Assembly (NCBI RefSeq): GCF_040412425.1
Contig: NC_089795.1
Span: forward strand, 86,314,230-86,378,229
Origin: Macrobrachium rosenbergii
Lineage: Eukaryota; Arthropoda; Malacostraca; Decapoda; Palaemonidae
Direction: 5' to 3'
Length of the DNA stretch: 64,000 nucleotides
Position numbers and translations under genes: made by a program. Below are positions 1 to 10,749 of the stretch, one piece after another. Each line of letters begins with the position of its first letter. Position 1 is the first letter of the stretch. Below the pieces are notes generated by a model that saw only the letters and a list, made by a program, of their open reading frames with translations, searched no databases and was not told the DNA's origin.

Positions 1-440
1 GGTTAATTCAACTGTTGAAGGCGTAGTTAATTCAACCGTTAAAAAGGAAGGTTAATTTAACGGTTGAAGGTGTGGTTAATTCAACCGTTGAAGGCATAGT
101 TAATTCAACCGTTGAAGGCGTAGTTAATTCAACTGTTAAAATGGATGTTAATTTAACCGTTGAAGGCATGGTTAATTCAACCGTTCAAAGAGATGTTAAT
201 TCAACCGTTGTAGGCGTACTTCATTCAACTGTTGAAGGCGTAGTTAATTCAACCGTTGAAGGCGTAGTTAATTCAACTGTTAAAATGGATGGTTAATTCA
301 ACCGTCAAAGGCATAGTTAATTCAACTGTTACTTAAAAGGGAGGTTAATTTAACAGTTGAAGGCGTGGTTAATTCAACCGTCAAAGGCGTGGTTAATTTA
401 ATCGTTGAAGGTATGGTTAATTTAACCGTTGAAGGCATAT
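1..440. repeat. 24-bp minisatellite with a TTCAAC-N-GTTGAA dyad
   Basis: About 18 tandem copies of a unit close to GTTAATTCAACCGTTGAAGG plus a variable 3-4 bases. Each unit holds a short dyad, TTCAAC-C-GTTGAA. The unit is 24 bp, so one frame stays open from 72 to 296 and reads as an octapeptide repeat with an NST core. Units of other lengths near 290 and 340 break that frame. I see no splice sites or start context, so I treat it as noncoding satellite DNA that runs off the left edge. Confidence 0.9.
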
Positions 441-913
441 GCCCATGAACTGTGTATAATACACGAAATTAAACCTGGATGCGGCAGACCACGACGTTTG
501 TGATGCCACTTCCTCAGTGAATAGAGACTTTGATTTTGGATATTTTTTTTTATCGTGATAAGCAAGTATTAATAGCAGTCGAGGAAAAATTGTACCTGGA
601 AAGTTTTCTCATTTTGCAATATTTGGAAGATAATTTTGAGTTCAGGTATAAAAGTACGCACTCTTTGTAATTATAAACTTTGCTTTTAAAAATAAATCTA
701 TACTGCAACCAACATTTCTGTGTAAAGTGACCTGTTCATGCTCTCTTGTTCTTTTGCCTCGTATATCTCTATTACTCTATATTTTCACTGGAAGAATGTG
801 TCTAACAATGTACTACATTTACTTCCAGCTCACTTCGTATTTCTTAGATTAAAATGATCAATTTAAAGGTCATGGAACGCGCTCATTCTCTCTCTGTGTG
901 TTCTACCCAACAG
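441..913. other. AT-rich DNA before the first visible receptor exon
   Basis: No gene or repeat is recognised. It ends in a pyrimidine-rich stretch (CTCTCTCTGTG, then TTCTACCCAACAG) that serves as the acceptor of the exon beginning at 914. It is probably intron of the receptor gene. Confidence 0.4.
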
Positions 914-1089
914 AACTGACAGAGTCCCTAGACCTAAGCTTCCAGAAGTGGGACGAAGTGACTCTCTTCAGCTGTGACGGCGCATTGGAACAACTCCAAA
1001 GAATACTCACAACTTTTAACCATCTGGAGAGTCCCAGAATCATTGTGGTTCTCTGTTCTTTGGTAAAGACCAAGGACTTATTTCAAAAG
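914..1089 (+). CDS. IR exon a: part of amino-terminal domain
   Basis: Acceptor TTCTACCCAACAG, donor AAG|GTTAGT. It encodes residues 1-58 in phase with the next exon, with a hydrophobic strand-like run RIIVVLCSLV. It begins with two bases that complete a codon from a missing upstream exon. Confidence 0.75.
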
Positions 1090-2204
1090 GTTAGTTCCCC
1101 CTCCACTTGGTTAAAATGAAACCTGTTATTGGTCACGTGAATACCGCTTCAAGGTTGGTAGGACTGTGACATTCCGCTTAGATTCTTCCCCGTATAGGAG
1201 GGAAGCGCTATCAGTGAACCTCATGGGGTGCACTGTAGGCATTATTGAAGGTTCTTTGCAGCGTCCCTTCGGCCCCTAGCTGCAACCCCTTTCATTCGCT
1301 TTACTGTACCTCCATTCAAATTATCTTTCTTCCATCTTGCTATGAACCCTCTCCTAACAATTATTTCATAGAGCAACTGCGAGGTTTTCCTCCAGTTACA
1401 CCTTTCAAACCTACTTACTCTCAATTTCCTTTCCAGCGCTGAATGACCTCATAGCTCCCAGTGCTTGGTCTTTGGCCTAAACTCTATATTCCATTCCATT
1501 CCGCTCAGATTTTCTTGTTTCTCAATTGTTTAAATTCATATGGTTAAAAATCACGAGACTTCTTTTTTCCAGTTTTTAGTAAATGTGGGCTTAAGTCATT
1601 ACTTTCAAGGAAAATTATATTTGTAAATAACCATAGTCTCTGAATGGAAGAGATTACCATTCTCCTTTTCCAACTGACATTTAAAAAAACGATATTTTCA
1701 AAATATCGTCCAGCGACTATCGTTAGTTTCTGAATCATTTGCTGATGAGGACAAATAAATAACTAGCTTCCAAAACAGTAGCCTAATAATTCTAAAAACG
1801 TTTTCTTTTTGTCTAATGCTACAAAAATGATTATAGTTTCTTCTAATAATTCACCAGGCATTTATTTTATTTCTAGAGTAGTTTAAAGTGGTAGAAAATT
1901 ATAGCTTTTTTTGTGTCAAATCTTTGAGCCCATTATTGATTGCTTTATAGCCATATACATTGTTTAATTCAGATTCGTGAAGAATATCTAGAGTCAGCCG
2001 TAACTTGGTGGCTCGTTGTACTGCAAACGGACACTTCGAGTGATATTTTGGCTAAAATTAGGGAAGGGACCAAGGTAAATATAAAAAAATACACACACAC
2101 ACACACGCACACTCATGCATGCCAAAATTACCATTGTTATCCATTGATGTACAATGACAACCAAGCTTATTCAAGGTGAAACTTCAAAGATCATGATATA
2201 TATA

Positions 2205-2302
<98 letters not shown>

Positions 2303-5300
2303 ATAATAAAGACAGATATTCTTCCTGTGGTACTACTAACGACTATAATGTGAAATGAACACAATAAATCTCTGTTGAAAAAAAAAAAAAAATTAAAAAT
2401 GTAACAGAATTATAAGACACGTCCTTATATAAGAAAATCCTAACAACTTACCGTTACTTGGTACATTTACAATTTCACAGGTAACATTTGCTGTAAGGAA
2501 CGATACTGAAGACAACATGTATCTGTTGAAGACATCTTACATCAACATCACCAACTCGGTGGAGTGAGTACTTACGAATTTTTCTTTTTCACAGAGGCTT
2601 ATGGGTACTCTAGCCTTTCAGGCTTATTCTTTATGAGTGGGATTGAATCTTAACTAATGATAATACCTGTGATAATATCACGATGTCACTTGAAACGAAC
2701 TCAGTAATTTGGATTTTAAAGCAAGTACGATATTCGTTAAGCCTGTCTGATGATGTCACTGAATCACTTCAGTGGTTGAAACATCTAATGACTGAACATG
2801 ACAAGTGAGACAATAAATAAATTTTGGAACTCGTATAGACTGCTGTTTATCAGCCTTTGAATTACATAAAGAAATAAAATCACGGAAGGTAAATGGCATC
2901 AGTATCTAGATCTATGTTCAGATAATTGTCTAAAATTAGCTGAATAAACCATTAAGAAAAATTCCTGTCAATGCAAATACGTGTGTTAACTACACTGCAT
3001 CAGTGGCAACGAGAAGCTGTTACGGGTTTTAAATCTGAGCATTTGGAAAACCGTTAAAATTCAAAAGATGCAACATTTCCATCAAAATAAAGATTCGACG
3101 GTATGCAAGTAACGATAAATGCATGCTTAAGTCTAGGCCTATACGCAGACACGCATGCATTTACAGCGAATGTGCGGCACCATCAGTTTACACTCAGCAT
3201 ATCAAAATAAGCTACTCTTTTATAAGGTGCGTTATTATAGATGATGGAAGCTCCCTAGTGAAAGTAATCTTGATCTTAATGGCATATAGCACTACAAGTA
3301 AAATCTCAAAGCCAATTTTACATTATACCTGAGCGAGATAAACATGACTACAGTAAATTCCAAGTGCCAAAATCTTTAACAAAATGCTATAAATAGACCA
3401 AAGTCTACCAAAACAAGGCAATAAAAATAAAGATATTTCAGAGTGAAACATAAAGCAAGAGACGTGGTATGTTACTGAAATCGGTTGAACTCTGCTGATC
3501 ACTTTAGAGTTTGTGTAAACTCTCTACTTGAAGTGAAGGTAAAGAATCGTACAGTAAGAATATAATGGGTGCTTACCTTTAAAGGCCAAACCTCAGCAAA
3601 TGTCTCATGTGGAATCTGAGACCGGTGGAGAATAAAGGGCATTTGCTTACGATATAAAACCTGAAAACAGAGAAACGTTATCATGAGAACTTCTTTGCAG
3701 ATGAATGAAACTAAGGATAACAAGGAACAGACAGAATATAAATTGAGGGAAATCTCTGAAAGAAATCATAACTGTAACTCACAACAAAGACAGGTAAGTG
3801 ACCAAGCCAGAATTTCAAAGAATAACTGGATCGTCGCAATTTCAAGGGGTACATTCATCCAGTTACCAAAATCTTTCTTTTCTCTGCTTCCAAAGTTTGA
3901 ATCAGTTAGTGTCAATGGCAGAATAATGGTGAATGCAGCATTTTTCAAGTATGGAGCGTGAATAATATCCTTGTTTCTTCTTCGTGATTATCAACTCGAA
4001 CTTGTGGTATGCTTGTGTGCTAACATTTAATTTTTATTTTGGCTTATTTTTCGTATAGATATATGTTATTTAAAAAAGCTTTAGAATGGAAATAGTAAAG
4101 CTAAATGAACTTATTTATACTTCTACTACCACTGTCCTTTCCAGTGGGAGTTCTGGTGACTGTAAAATGCACTTTTCTTATGATCCTTTTCCAAATTTCA
4201 TCCAGCTCAATTGTACAGTATTTTATTTTGTTCCTTTCAGTCTTCAGGATATTGGCTGGTGGGCCTGGAACAAGACCTCTGGAGCAAAGATCTCGCTGAG
4301 GGCTCCTCTTTACCGTCCGATCAAAGATACATACCGTGACTTTGGGGGAAGGAAGCTGAAAGCCACAGTGATTGAGAATTGGCCCTATTGGGTTTTGAGA
4401 TACCCGGGAGATGGACGAGTTGAACCAACCTCAGGAATAGACTACAACGTGCTTAGTACTCTCGGGAAGAAGTTTAATTTCACGTAAGTGCGCATTTCTT
4501 GCTTAAATTGAGAATATCTGCCTCGCTGAAGAAAATTAAGTTCCTGATAAAGTTTTTGAAAACGCTACACCAATTTCTAAGATTACCAAGGCCCCAAAAT
4601 ATGGGATAGCCAGGTTTCTACAGATTCTTGGCAGTGTGGACTGAAACTCGCTGATGAATATGGATTTTCTTAAAACTTACTGTATGCTTATATTTTATCT
4701 TTAGTGTTGCGTTATGGCTCGGGAATCACGAATTTCCAAACCATATCTATAAGAATGTGTTGCTGTTAAGTTCTAAGTGGCAGGGAAATGGCGGGATACT
4801 TAACAAAGCAGGCTATTGTGATTATACCCAAGGAAATATGATATCTGACATATAAAAAGTCAACTTCTTATCCGTATTGTAAAGTTACAAAGATACTGAT
4901 CTCCGAACGCTTTCGAACTACGCGACATATAGAAAACGTCAAAAGTACTCCATCGAAAATGGGACATTTTAAGCTTAACTATTACAAACTTGAATGCGCA
5001 ACTATACGAAGACAATAAGCAACAGACACCATTGAATAAGCCGAATTACCTTCAAATTGAAAGCAAGAACTTCGTTTGACCAATTTAAGTAGTTATTGAA
5101 TCTTATCACTGCAATAATTTATGAAAGGCAATATTTAATGAAAGGGCTGGATAGTCCCACAAAAGCCAGGATAAATATACTTTAAAAAATTACTGCTTTA
5201 CTCCCCAGCACCAGCGAGTCGCTCAGACAATCAGCATACAGAATTCAAATCCCCACAAACTGAGCTCATCTTGCTGAGTATTGGTTATTATGGTGGTATG

Positions 5301-8300
5301 CCGATCCTAGAGTCTTTGCCTCAGCCCAAGTGAACCTTTTTGGCATTACTGAGCAAGCAACTTTATGTCCATAACAGTAACTTGCAAGGACATGTTATCA
5401 AGGTTTTAGTATTTTCCACTTACATACTGAAACACAGTTTTGAGTTCCTGAGAGGCATCTCCACATTTTTACGATAACTTGAAGCCACTGAATTCCCTTG
5501 TACTGAATGTCTGTCTTAGGCATACCAAAAAAGTCAAGATATATTAAGTTATATTTCGAAAGTAACAGGGGTTTTATGTTATTGATAACCCTGTCAGTCT
5601 TCTAATATGAAAATTTTTTATTTTGTTCCATCCAACATGGGAAACTTAGAGATGTGATTAATTCTTGCTACAAATTCTCCTGTGCCAGTTTCTTTGTTGT
5701 TCAGTATACTTTATATACATATGTACGCACTGCATGGTTCTTTCTTTTGAAGCTTTGAAGTATCTTTGACGCCCGATAAACTATGGGGTGGCGTCCTGAA
5801 GGATGGGAGAGTAACCGGGATGGTTGGAGCAGTTCATCGCTTTGAAGTTCACCTGGCTATCAATGAATTGACGATCACAGGTAAGACAGGTAAGACCAGA
5901 CTGACTGGAAACCACAATAAGTATTAGACAGTCTGTATTTTTATACAAAAGTGTATACAATGCCAATAAAGAGTGGAATAGAATACAATATACAATTTTG
6001 ACCGAAGGCCAAGCGCTGGGACCTATAAGGTCATTCAGCGATGAAAGGAAAATTGGGAGTATGAGGTTACAAAGTTGTAACAGGAGGAAAACCTCACAGT
6101 TGCACTGTGAAACAATTGTTAGAAGAGGGTGGAAAGTAAGATGGAAGAAGAATATGAAAGGAGGTACCGTTTAAGTAATGAAAGGGGTTGTAGCTAGGGG
6201 CCAGCAGGATGCTGCAAAGAACCTTAAGTACCAGTGAAGTGAAATTATAACCTTCATGACACTGCATGATAAAATTGTCATTAAATGCTTAGATAAACTG
6301 CTAATCATTTCAGTAATTCTCTTATTAACTACACATTTGATTTCAGCTCCCAGAGAGAAAGCAGTGGATTTTACAATCCCTTATTTCTTGGAGTCCACAA
6401 CAGTCATATCCCCAGCGCCTACCAAAATTCTCAGCCCAAAGTCTGTATTAGAGCCATTTAAAGCCGAGGTTGGTTAATGGCATGTGGTTCCTTGTTGCGA
6501 ACAAAATTTTTCTCTTAGAACATAAAAAATCAGAAAGAAACTTTACCAGTCTGAATGAACAAACTGTAGTGGTTTGGACATAAAGAGTTTTGTCTTTTCT
6601 GTAAAAAATACAAATACAAAATTCCTGTGAATGCACAAACTAAGTTTGTAAATGCACAAGCAATAACAATTTCCCTGTCTCTCTCCGTAATTGACCATCT
6701 GCTCTTCTCCAGGTTTGGCTTCTGCTCTCCTTGCTTACTCTGGCTATGGGACCAACTGTGAAACTCTTTATATGGATGAGGAAATATTTCCTGAATGAGA
6801 ATACAGAGAAGGACCTTTCCCTTAATGACCTAACCTTCGGCATGTTCAAGCCAATGGTCGTACAGGGTTGCATGATCCTGCCACTGACCTGGTGTCTCAG
6901 ATGCATTTTCGTCAGCTGGTTTGTCTTCAACACCTACGTCTTTGGTTAGTTGTCGCTAGAAGAGATATGACTTTTCATTTTTATTGTTTACTAATCTGAT
7001 ATAAGTGAGTGCCCTCATTAATTTTATGACATCTAGATTTCATCATTAATAGGTTTTTTTATAGAAGCTTAGTGGGATGAATTCTCTACTTCATTGCTCT
7101 AGAAGAAATTAAGAGAGAATGAGTCTGGATAAAAGCTTGGCATCTTATTCTAATGAGACTAACATACCCACTTTTCTTGAGAGAGTTATGTGTATCAGTG
7201 AAGACATAAAACTGGGAGAAGCCATTACACTTAGGCAGTGAACTGGAACAGCATGTAAAGCTGAAACTAAGTGTAACCGATTATAACCTTGCTCAGATTG
7301 TATGTGCATAATTGCTGATAAGTTTGGTACAGTTAAGTACAATATGGACTTAACTGTAAAGTACAGTATAGTATGTACTTTACAGTTTACTTTACTACCA
7401 AAACTGCTATTATTTTACTTATATTCTTCCTAAGGGTGCTTATAAAAAGCATGATCATGAGCTGTCACACTTTTTTAGAAATTAGAATTTGCTACTGGCC
7501 ACAAATTGTTGTTGGAAAAAATTCGAAATCTTCGCGGAATTTAATATTTTTTACTAACTTTTCCAAGTCATAAATCGTTCCGTAAGGGTGTCTAAGAGCC
7601 CTGCACACAAAGCAGAGGCCATTTGAAAGCCACTGGTGCAGAAGGAGAACAAGTCTCCTCTTTCTGCGTCTGTCTTAGCAATTGCTGATATCCTTGTTTC
7701 TCTAAGAATAACAGAGAACAACAAGAACCATATGTATACTACGGATCAAGATCGAAACTGTAGACTTGTTTGTTGAAAAGGGTGATGACAAAGGGCACCA
7801 ACCCCAAAACCTCATTGGAAATAAGGAAGCCTACCCCAGCACTCTTGAAAGAAATATCTCAATCTTCAATTCAACCACAAGAATGAGACCCAGCCCTAAG
7901 ATATCTAATGAAACATGCATATGAGCTCTTGGAATGAACTTTCTTCCAGGACCTGAAATACTGCCTTCCTTTTTGCCTTTGTATCAGCCAGCTGAATCAC
8001 AATTTAAAAGAATCAGTATTATCAACTTTCCAAAATAAAATTAACGCAGTACAGTATGTGCAAAACTTTTCTTTGCACACACAAGAGAGACATGATGGTG
8101 CTTACAAAACTAAAGCAAACCATATCAAACCAGTCACTTTACAGGTTGTTCATGAGCAGCAGAGACAAGGGACAGGCCACTGTGCTGTTGCATATTGCGT
8201 AGACCAAACAAATACATAATTATGATCTGTGTCCAAGTCCCCTCTCCAGTCAAGCTAGGACCTTGAGGAACCAAGCAATGGCTGGTTATGACTCAGTAGG

Positions 8301-10672
8301 TACAGCTATGGGTCCCTCAAACCTGTCAATCCTAGATCACAGGGACAGTGATTCTGTGTTGACACCAAAATTTATCTTGCCCATAATCACATACATTTTC
8401 TTAAGAATCTTGTGATTCATAGTAGTCCTGCTTATATTATGTTTATAGTATGTGCTGTGTTTACAAAGGCAGTGTATCACAGGTGAAAGATGAAAGGGAA
8501 TATCCATTTATGCTTCCTACAGTCCACATCATTTCACTTTTTCATTCCAGCTTTATACTCAGGCGTCTTGACATCAGTATTGTCAGTGCCATCTTATGAG
8601 AAACCAATTGACTCTTTATACGACCTCTTGGATGCTATTAGGCATCGAGGGACAAAGATGCTTACTGTGTGCGGATCCAACAATGAATACCTTTTCAGTG
8701 TGAGTAGCAACAAGGTGTTTTCATTTCTCTGACAAAAGACGTCCATTTTTTCTGACAGTTTGCTATACAAAGAATATTTGTTTTTTCCTATATTACCCAA
8801 GTAAGGAACAAATCCTTCCTAATTTTCATAAGCTGCTCTAATTTGTTTTGATTTCTGCTTTTGAAATTATGTAATACTGTATCTGTGAAGTGTAACTGAA
8901 TTCATTTACATGTCAATATTCTTTTAAGGTTGTGGCTAGGATGATCATAAAACTTAATATGAGGTTGCAGATAAAAGTTTATGAAATGTGAAGTGCAGTC
9001 TTGTAGTCTACTAGTGATAGTCATTACAGTATGATATATAATTATGAAGGAATTAATTCACTGTAGCAATATCATCCTTAGAAATAAAATAGTATGCTGT
9101 AAATGTATGGTGCAATGCAGAGTTGCACCAGCAGATTTGAGATTTAGTTTTTATTGTAATTAATTAGAAGTTATTAATTTGTAAACTTCCAAGCCATTTT
9201 CTCTCTATATTGCAAAGTGCATGCAGTCATAAATTTGTAGCTTTACTTATCTTTATAAATATATTTTAATTCACTTCCCTCAGATGACGACACAAAAAGT
9301 CTATGTTGACATTTGGGCACTATTTGACTACAGCATTGGTTGTGTCAAGTCTTGGGATGAAGGTGTAGATAAGGTGAGAGGCTGAGTCTTTGGCAAGGTT
9401 TTCAGGAGGAAAATATATAAACATAATCCATGAAACAGGTAAGAATGACAAAAATTGCAGAAAGATTGACTGATATAAAATGTCACTAAATTTTAGACCA
9501 GTAAACCAATGCTATAGAATACTGGTGCAAAAACAGGTAGCTTTTGTGCTTTCTTGGCTTTTTCATCCGGTTGTCAGTTTATGCTGTAATATGTATTCTT
9601 CTTCTTAAAAATATTCAACAGTTCAACCTTTCCCAAAGACTGGTGGTCATTTTAATCTTAATAACCACTATTAATGGAGTCATAGTAACTGTGGTGATCT
9701 TTCATTTTCTGAGACACTGAATGTATATAAACCTTCCTTTGGTACATTATCTCAGCCCACCACTCGGTCATTTTCCTTCAAGAACTGGAAGAATTTTGTC
9801 ATTGCTCATAATAATTCTAATGAATGAGAAGCAAGGCTTTGTTAACCAAATACTTCTACATACTATTTGATTTGATGATAATCTTCAAACTTCAAAATGA
9901 CCCGATGTTTTTTACTTAGGACTCATTTTGTGTCAGTGAATGACTGGCATCTTGTTTCCCTTTGGAACAGTGTGTAACAATATTTTATTAGTGTCTTTTT
10001 AATGATTTTAATACTGTACTTTAAAATGAAGGATATAATAAAATCTAATTGTTTTCTGTTTGGAATCCTGCAAAATCAGGTCATTACAGGAAATTATGCA
10101 TACATCAACAGCCACATGGGAGGGCAAGTGCGTGCCAATCTGCGAGGAAAACGAAAGTTCCACTTTGCTAAAAATGAATATAATGCCCATGGATATGCCA
10201 TTGCCTGTCCCAATGGTTCTCCTTACAGGGAAGCCTTTGATGATGTGTAAGTTAAATTAAGTGTTTTTTGCGTCACTGTGTTCTTAAAGACACTATACTA
10301 GTCACATGGTTACTCCTGAAACATATGAACGATACTTGCCTTTCTTATAATACTATTGAGCACATCATACCTGTCAAAATTAATGCAGTTACATTTTGTA
10401 TTTAATGGTTTATGATTTAAATGCGGCATAACTGTTGTTATCATTGATGTTTACAGATTAATTTGGTTGATGTCAACTGGACTAATACAAAAATTCTCCA
10501 ATGATGAGCTTTTGAAAGCTCAGAGGCCTGATGTCATCGATAGTGAGAGCCCTGAGCCTTTCACAGTGTTGCAGCTGCAAGCTGGTTTCTATCTGCTTAT
10601 AGCAGGGTGGATGATCGCAACTGGAATGTTCATTGTGGAAAAGCTCTTTCATAAAATAGTTCAAAAGAAATG

Positions 10673-10673
<1 letters not shown>
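914..10673 (+). CDS. Divergent ionotropic receptor (iGluR superfamily), 5' end missing
   Basis: Eleven exons join in phase to give 568 residues and a stop: 914-1089, 1973-2074, 2481-2563, 4241-4483, 5753-5880, 6347-6468, 6713-6944, 8551-8699, 9284-9373, 10080-10246, 10457-10673. All introns are GT-AG. Domain order, numbered from the first visible residue: end of an amino-terminal domain (1-130); ligand-binding lobe S1 (about 150-284) with TSGIDYNVLSTLGKKFNF and ELTITAPREKAVDF; M1 (285-306); pore loop; M3 (about 346-372) with YSGVLTSVLSVP; lobe S2 (about 375-530); M4 (539-558); a short cytoplasmic tail. The S1 arginine (R246) that holds the ligand alpha-carboxylate in iGluRs is kept. At the S2 site where iGluRs have an acidic residue after YAF/YAY, I read YAYINSHM, with no acid there. 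That pattern fits variant IRs, which are ligand-gated cation channels of sensory neurons, rather than AMPA, kainate or NMDA receptors. I cannot assign the subfamily. There is no start codon, so upstream exons are missing. Confidence 0.9.
1211..1503 (+). repeat. Dispersed SINE-like repeat, family A, copy 1
   Basis: This shares long blocks with copies at 5971, 49250, 49683, 55595, 60170 and 63928, such as GGTTCTTTGCAGCG, GCAACTGCGAGGTTTTCCTC and AATGACCTCATAG. It lies in an intron of the receptor gene. I see no coding capacity and cannot name the family. Confidence 0.85.
1973..2074 (+). CDS. IR exon b: amino-terminal domain
   Basis: Acceptor TTTAATTCAG, donor AAG|GTAAAT. It has 34 complete codons including SAVTWWLVVLQTDTSSDIL. 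Phase 0 on both sides matches the neighbouring exons. Confidence 0.75.
2084..2300. repeat. (AC)n and (TA)n microsatellites
   Basis: A short AC run at 2090-2106 is followed, from about 2206 to 2300, by (AC)n that turns into a long perfect (TA)n. It is intronic. Confidence 0.97.
2481..2563 (+). CDS. IR exon c: amino-terminal domain
   Basis: Acceptor AATTTCACAG, donor GGA|GTGAGT. It has 27 codons plus two bases, beginning VTFAVRNDTEDNMYLL. The leftover GA joins the T that opens the next exon to make Asp. It contains two N-glycosylation sequons (NDT, NIT). Confidence 0.75.
2564..4240 (+). other. Receptor intron, one possible antisense exon
   Basis: This is the intron between IR exons c and d. 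No repeat family is recognised. The only structured item is an 84-bp minus-strand open segment at 3577-3660 with good splice borders. Confidence 0.5.
3577..3660 (-). other. Possible minus-strand coding exon
   Basis: Reading the minus strand, CTCTGTTTTCAG precedes and AAAG|GTAAGC follows 84 bases (28 codons, phase 0) with no stop. The peptide begins VLYRKQMPFILHRSQIP and ends ETFAEVWPLK. I do not recognise the family and found no partner exon nearby. It could be chance. Confidence 0.2.
4241..4483 (+). CDS. IR exon d: start of ligand-binding lobe S1
   Basis: Acceptor TTCCTTTCAG, donor CAC|GTAAGT. It carries the step into S1: KLKATVIENWPYWVL, then TSGIDYNVLSTLGKKFNF. This matches the family pattern in which the receptor core begins with a short strand, a variable loop and G-x-D/E-x-x-[LV]. 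There are further N-glycosylation sequons (NKT, NFT). Confidence 0.9.
4484..5752 (+). other. Receptor intron without recognisable features
   Basis: AT-rich intron between IR exons d and e. I see no repeat family or open segment worth reporting. Confidence 0.5.
5753..5880 (+). CDS. IR exon e: lobe S1, WGG..GMVGAV segment
   Basis: The acceptor TTCTTTTGAAG is chosen by phase. The donor is ACAG|GTAAGA. It encodes KLWGGVLKDGRVTGMVGAV, which matches the IR/iGluR WG-x-x-x-x-G-x-W-x-GM-x-G pattern, and ends in ELTIT just before the ligand-binding arginine. Confidence 0.93.
5971..6236 (-). repeat. Dispersed repeat, family A, copy 2
   Basis: Reverse-oriented copy, recognisable by GGCCAAGCGCTGGGACC, AAACCTCACAGTTGCACTGTG and AGGATGCTGCAAAGAACC. 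It lies in the intron between IR exons e and f. Confidence 0.85.
6347..6468 (+). CDS. IR exon f: S1 end with ligand-binding Arg
   Basis: Acceptor TTTGATTTCAG, donor GAG|GTTGGT. APREKAVDFTIPYF corresponds to the iGluR x-R-E-x-x-ID-F-S-x-PF motif, with the arginine and the aromatic/Pro turn kept. It then runs into the linker to M1. Confidence 0.95.
6713..6944 (+). CDS. IR exon g: M1, pore loop and start of M3
   Basis: Acceptor GCTCTTCTCCAG, donor TTTG|GTTAGT. M1 is VWLLLSLLTLAMGPTVKLFI. A polar linker and a pore-loop segment (TFGMFKPMVVQGCMI) follow, then M3 begins at WCLRCIFVSWFVFNTYVF. The pore loop lacks the QQG-like motif of classical receptors except for VQG. Confidence 0.92.
6945..8550 (+). 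other. Receptor intron without recognisable features
   Basis: Intron between IR exons g and h. AT-rich, with no repeat family I can name. Confidence 0.5.
8551..8699 (+). CDS. IR exon h: M3 end and start of S2
   Basis: Acceptor TTTTTCATTCCAG, donor AGT|GTGAGT. ALYSGVLTSVLSVPSYEKPI is the IR version of the iGluR SYTANLAAF gate motif. It is followed by the PIDSLYDLL opening of S2. Confidence 0.93.
9284..9373 (+). CDS. IR exon i: S2
   Basis: Acceptor TCACTTCCCTCAG, donor AAG|GTGAGA. Thirty codons, phase 0 on both sides, ending in CVKSWDEGVDK. Confidence 0.85.
9374..10079 (+). other. Receptor intron without recognisable features
   Basis: Intron between IR exons i and j. Nothing is recognised. 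Confidence 0.5.
10080..10246 (+). CDS. IR exon j: S2, YAYINSH site
   Basis: Acceptor CTGCAAAATCAG, donor GATGT|GTAAGT. It encodes VITGNYAYINSHM and later HGYAIACPNGSPYREAF, the family's GYAFP-x-x-SP-[YL] motif. Where AMPA and kainate receptors carry the ligand-binding acidic residue, this gene has Ser/His. Confidence 0.92.
10457..10673 (+). CDS. IR exon k: S2 end, M4 and stop
   Basis: Acceptor GATGTTTACAG. It ends S2 with STGLIQKF and runs through FTVLQLQAGFYLLIAGWMIA (M4) to a basic tail and TGA. A (GA)n tract follows the stop almost at once, so the 3' UTR opens in a microsatellite. A possible polyadenylation signal AATAAA lies at 11352. Confidence 0.95.

Positions 10674-10675
<2 letters not shown>

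Positions 10676-10746
<71 letters not shown>
10676..10746. repeat. (GA)n microsatellite in receptor 3' UTR
   Basis: A perfect GA run of about 70 bp, starting just after the receptor stop codon. Confidence 0.98.
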
Positions 10747-10749
<3 letters not shown>

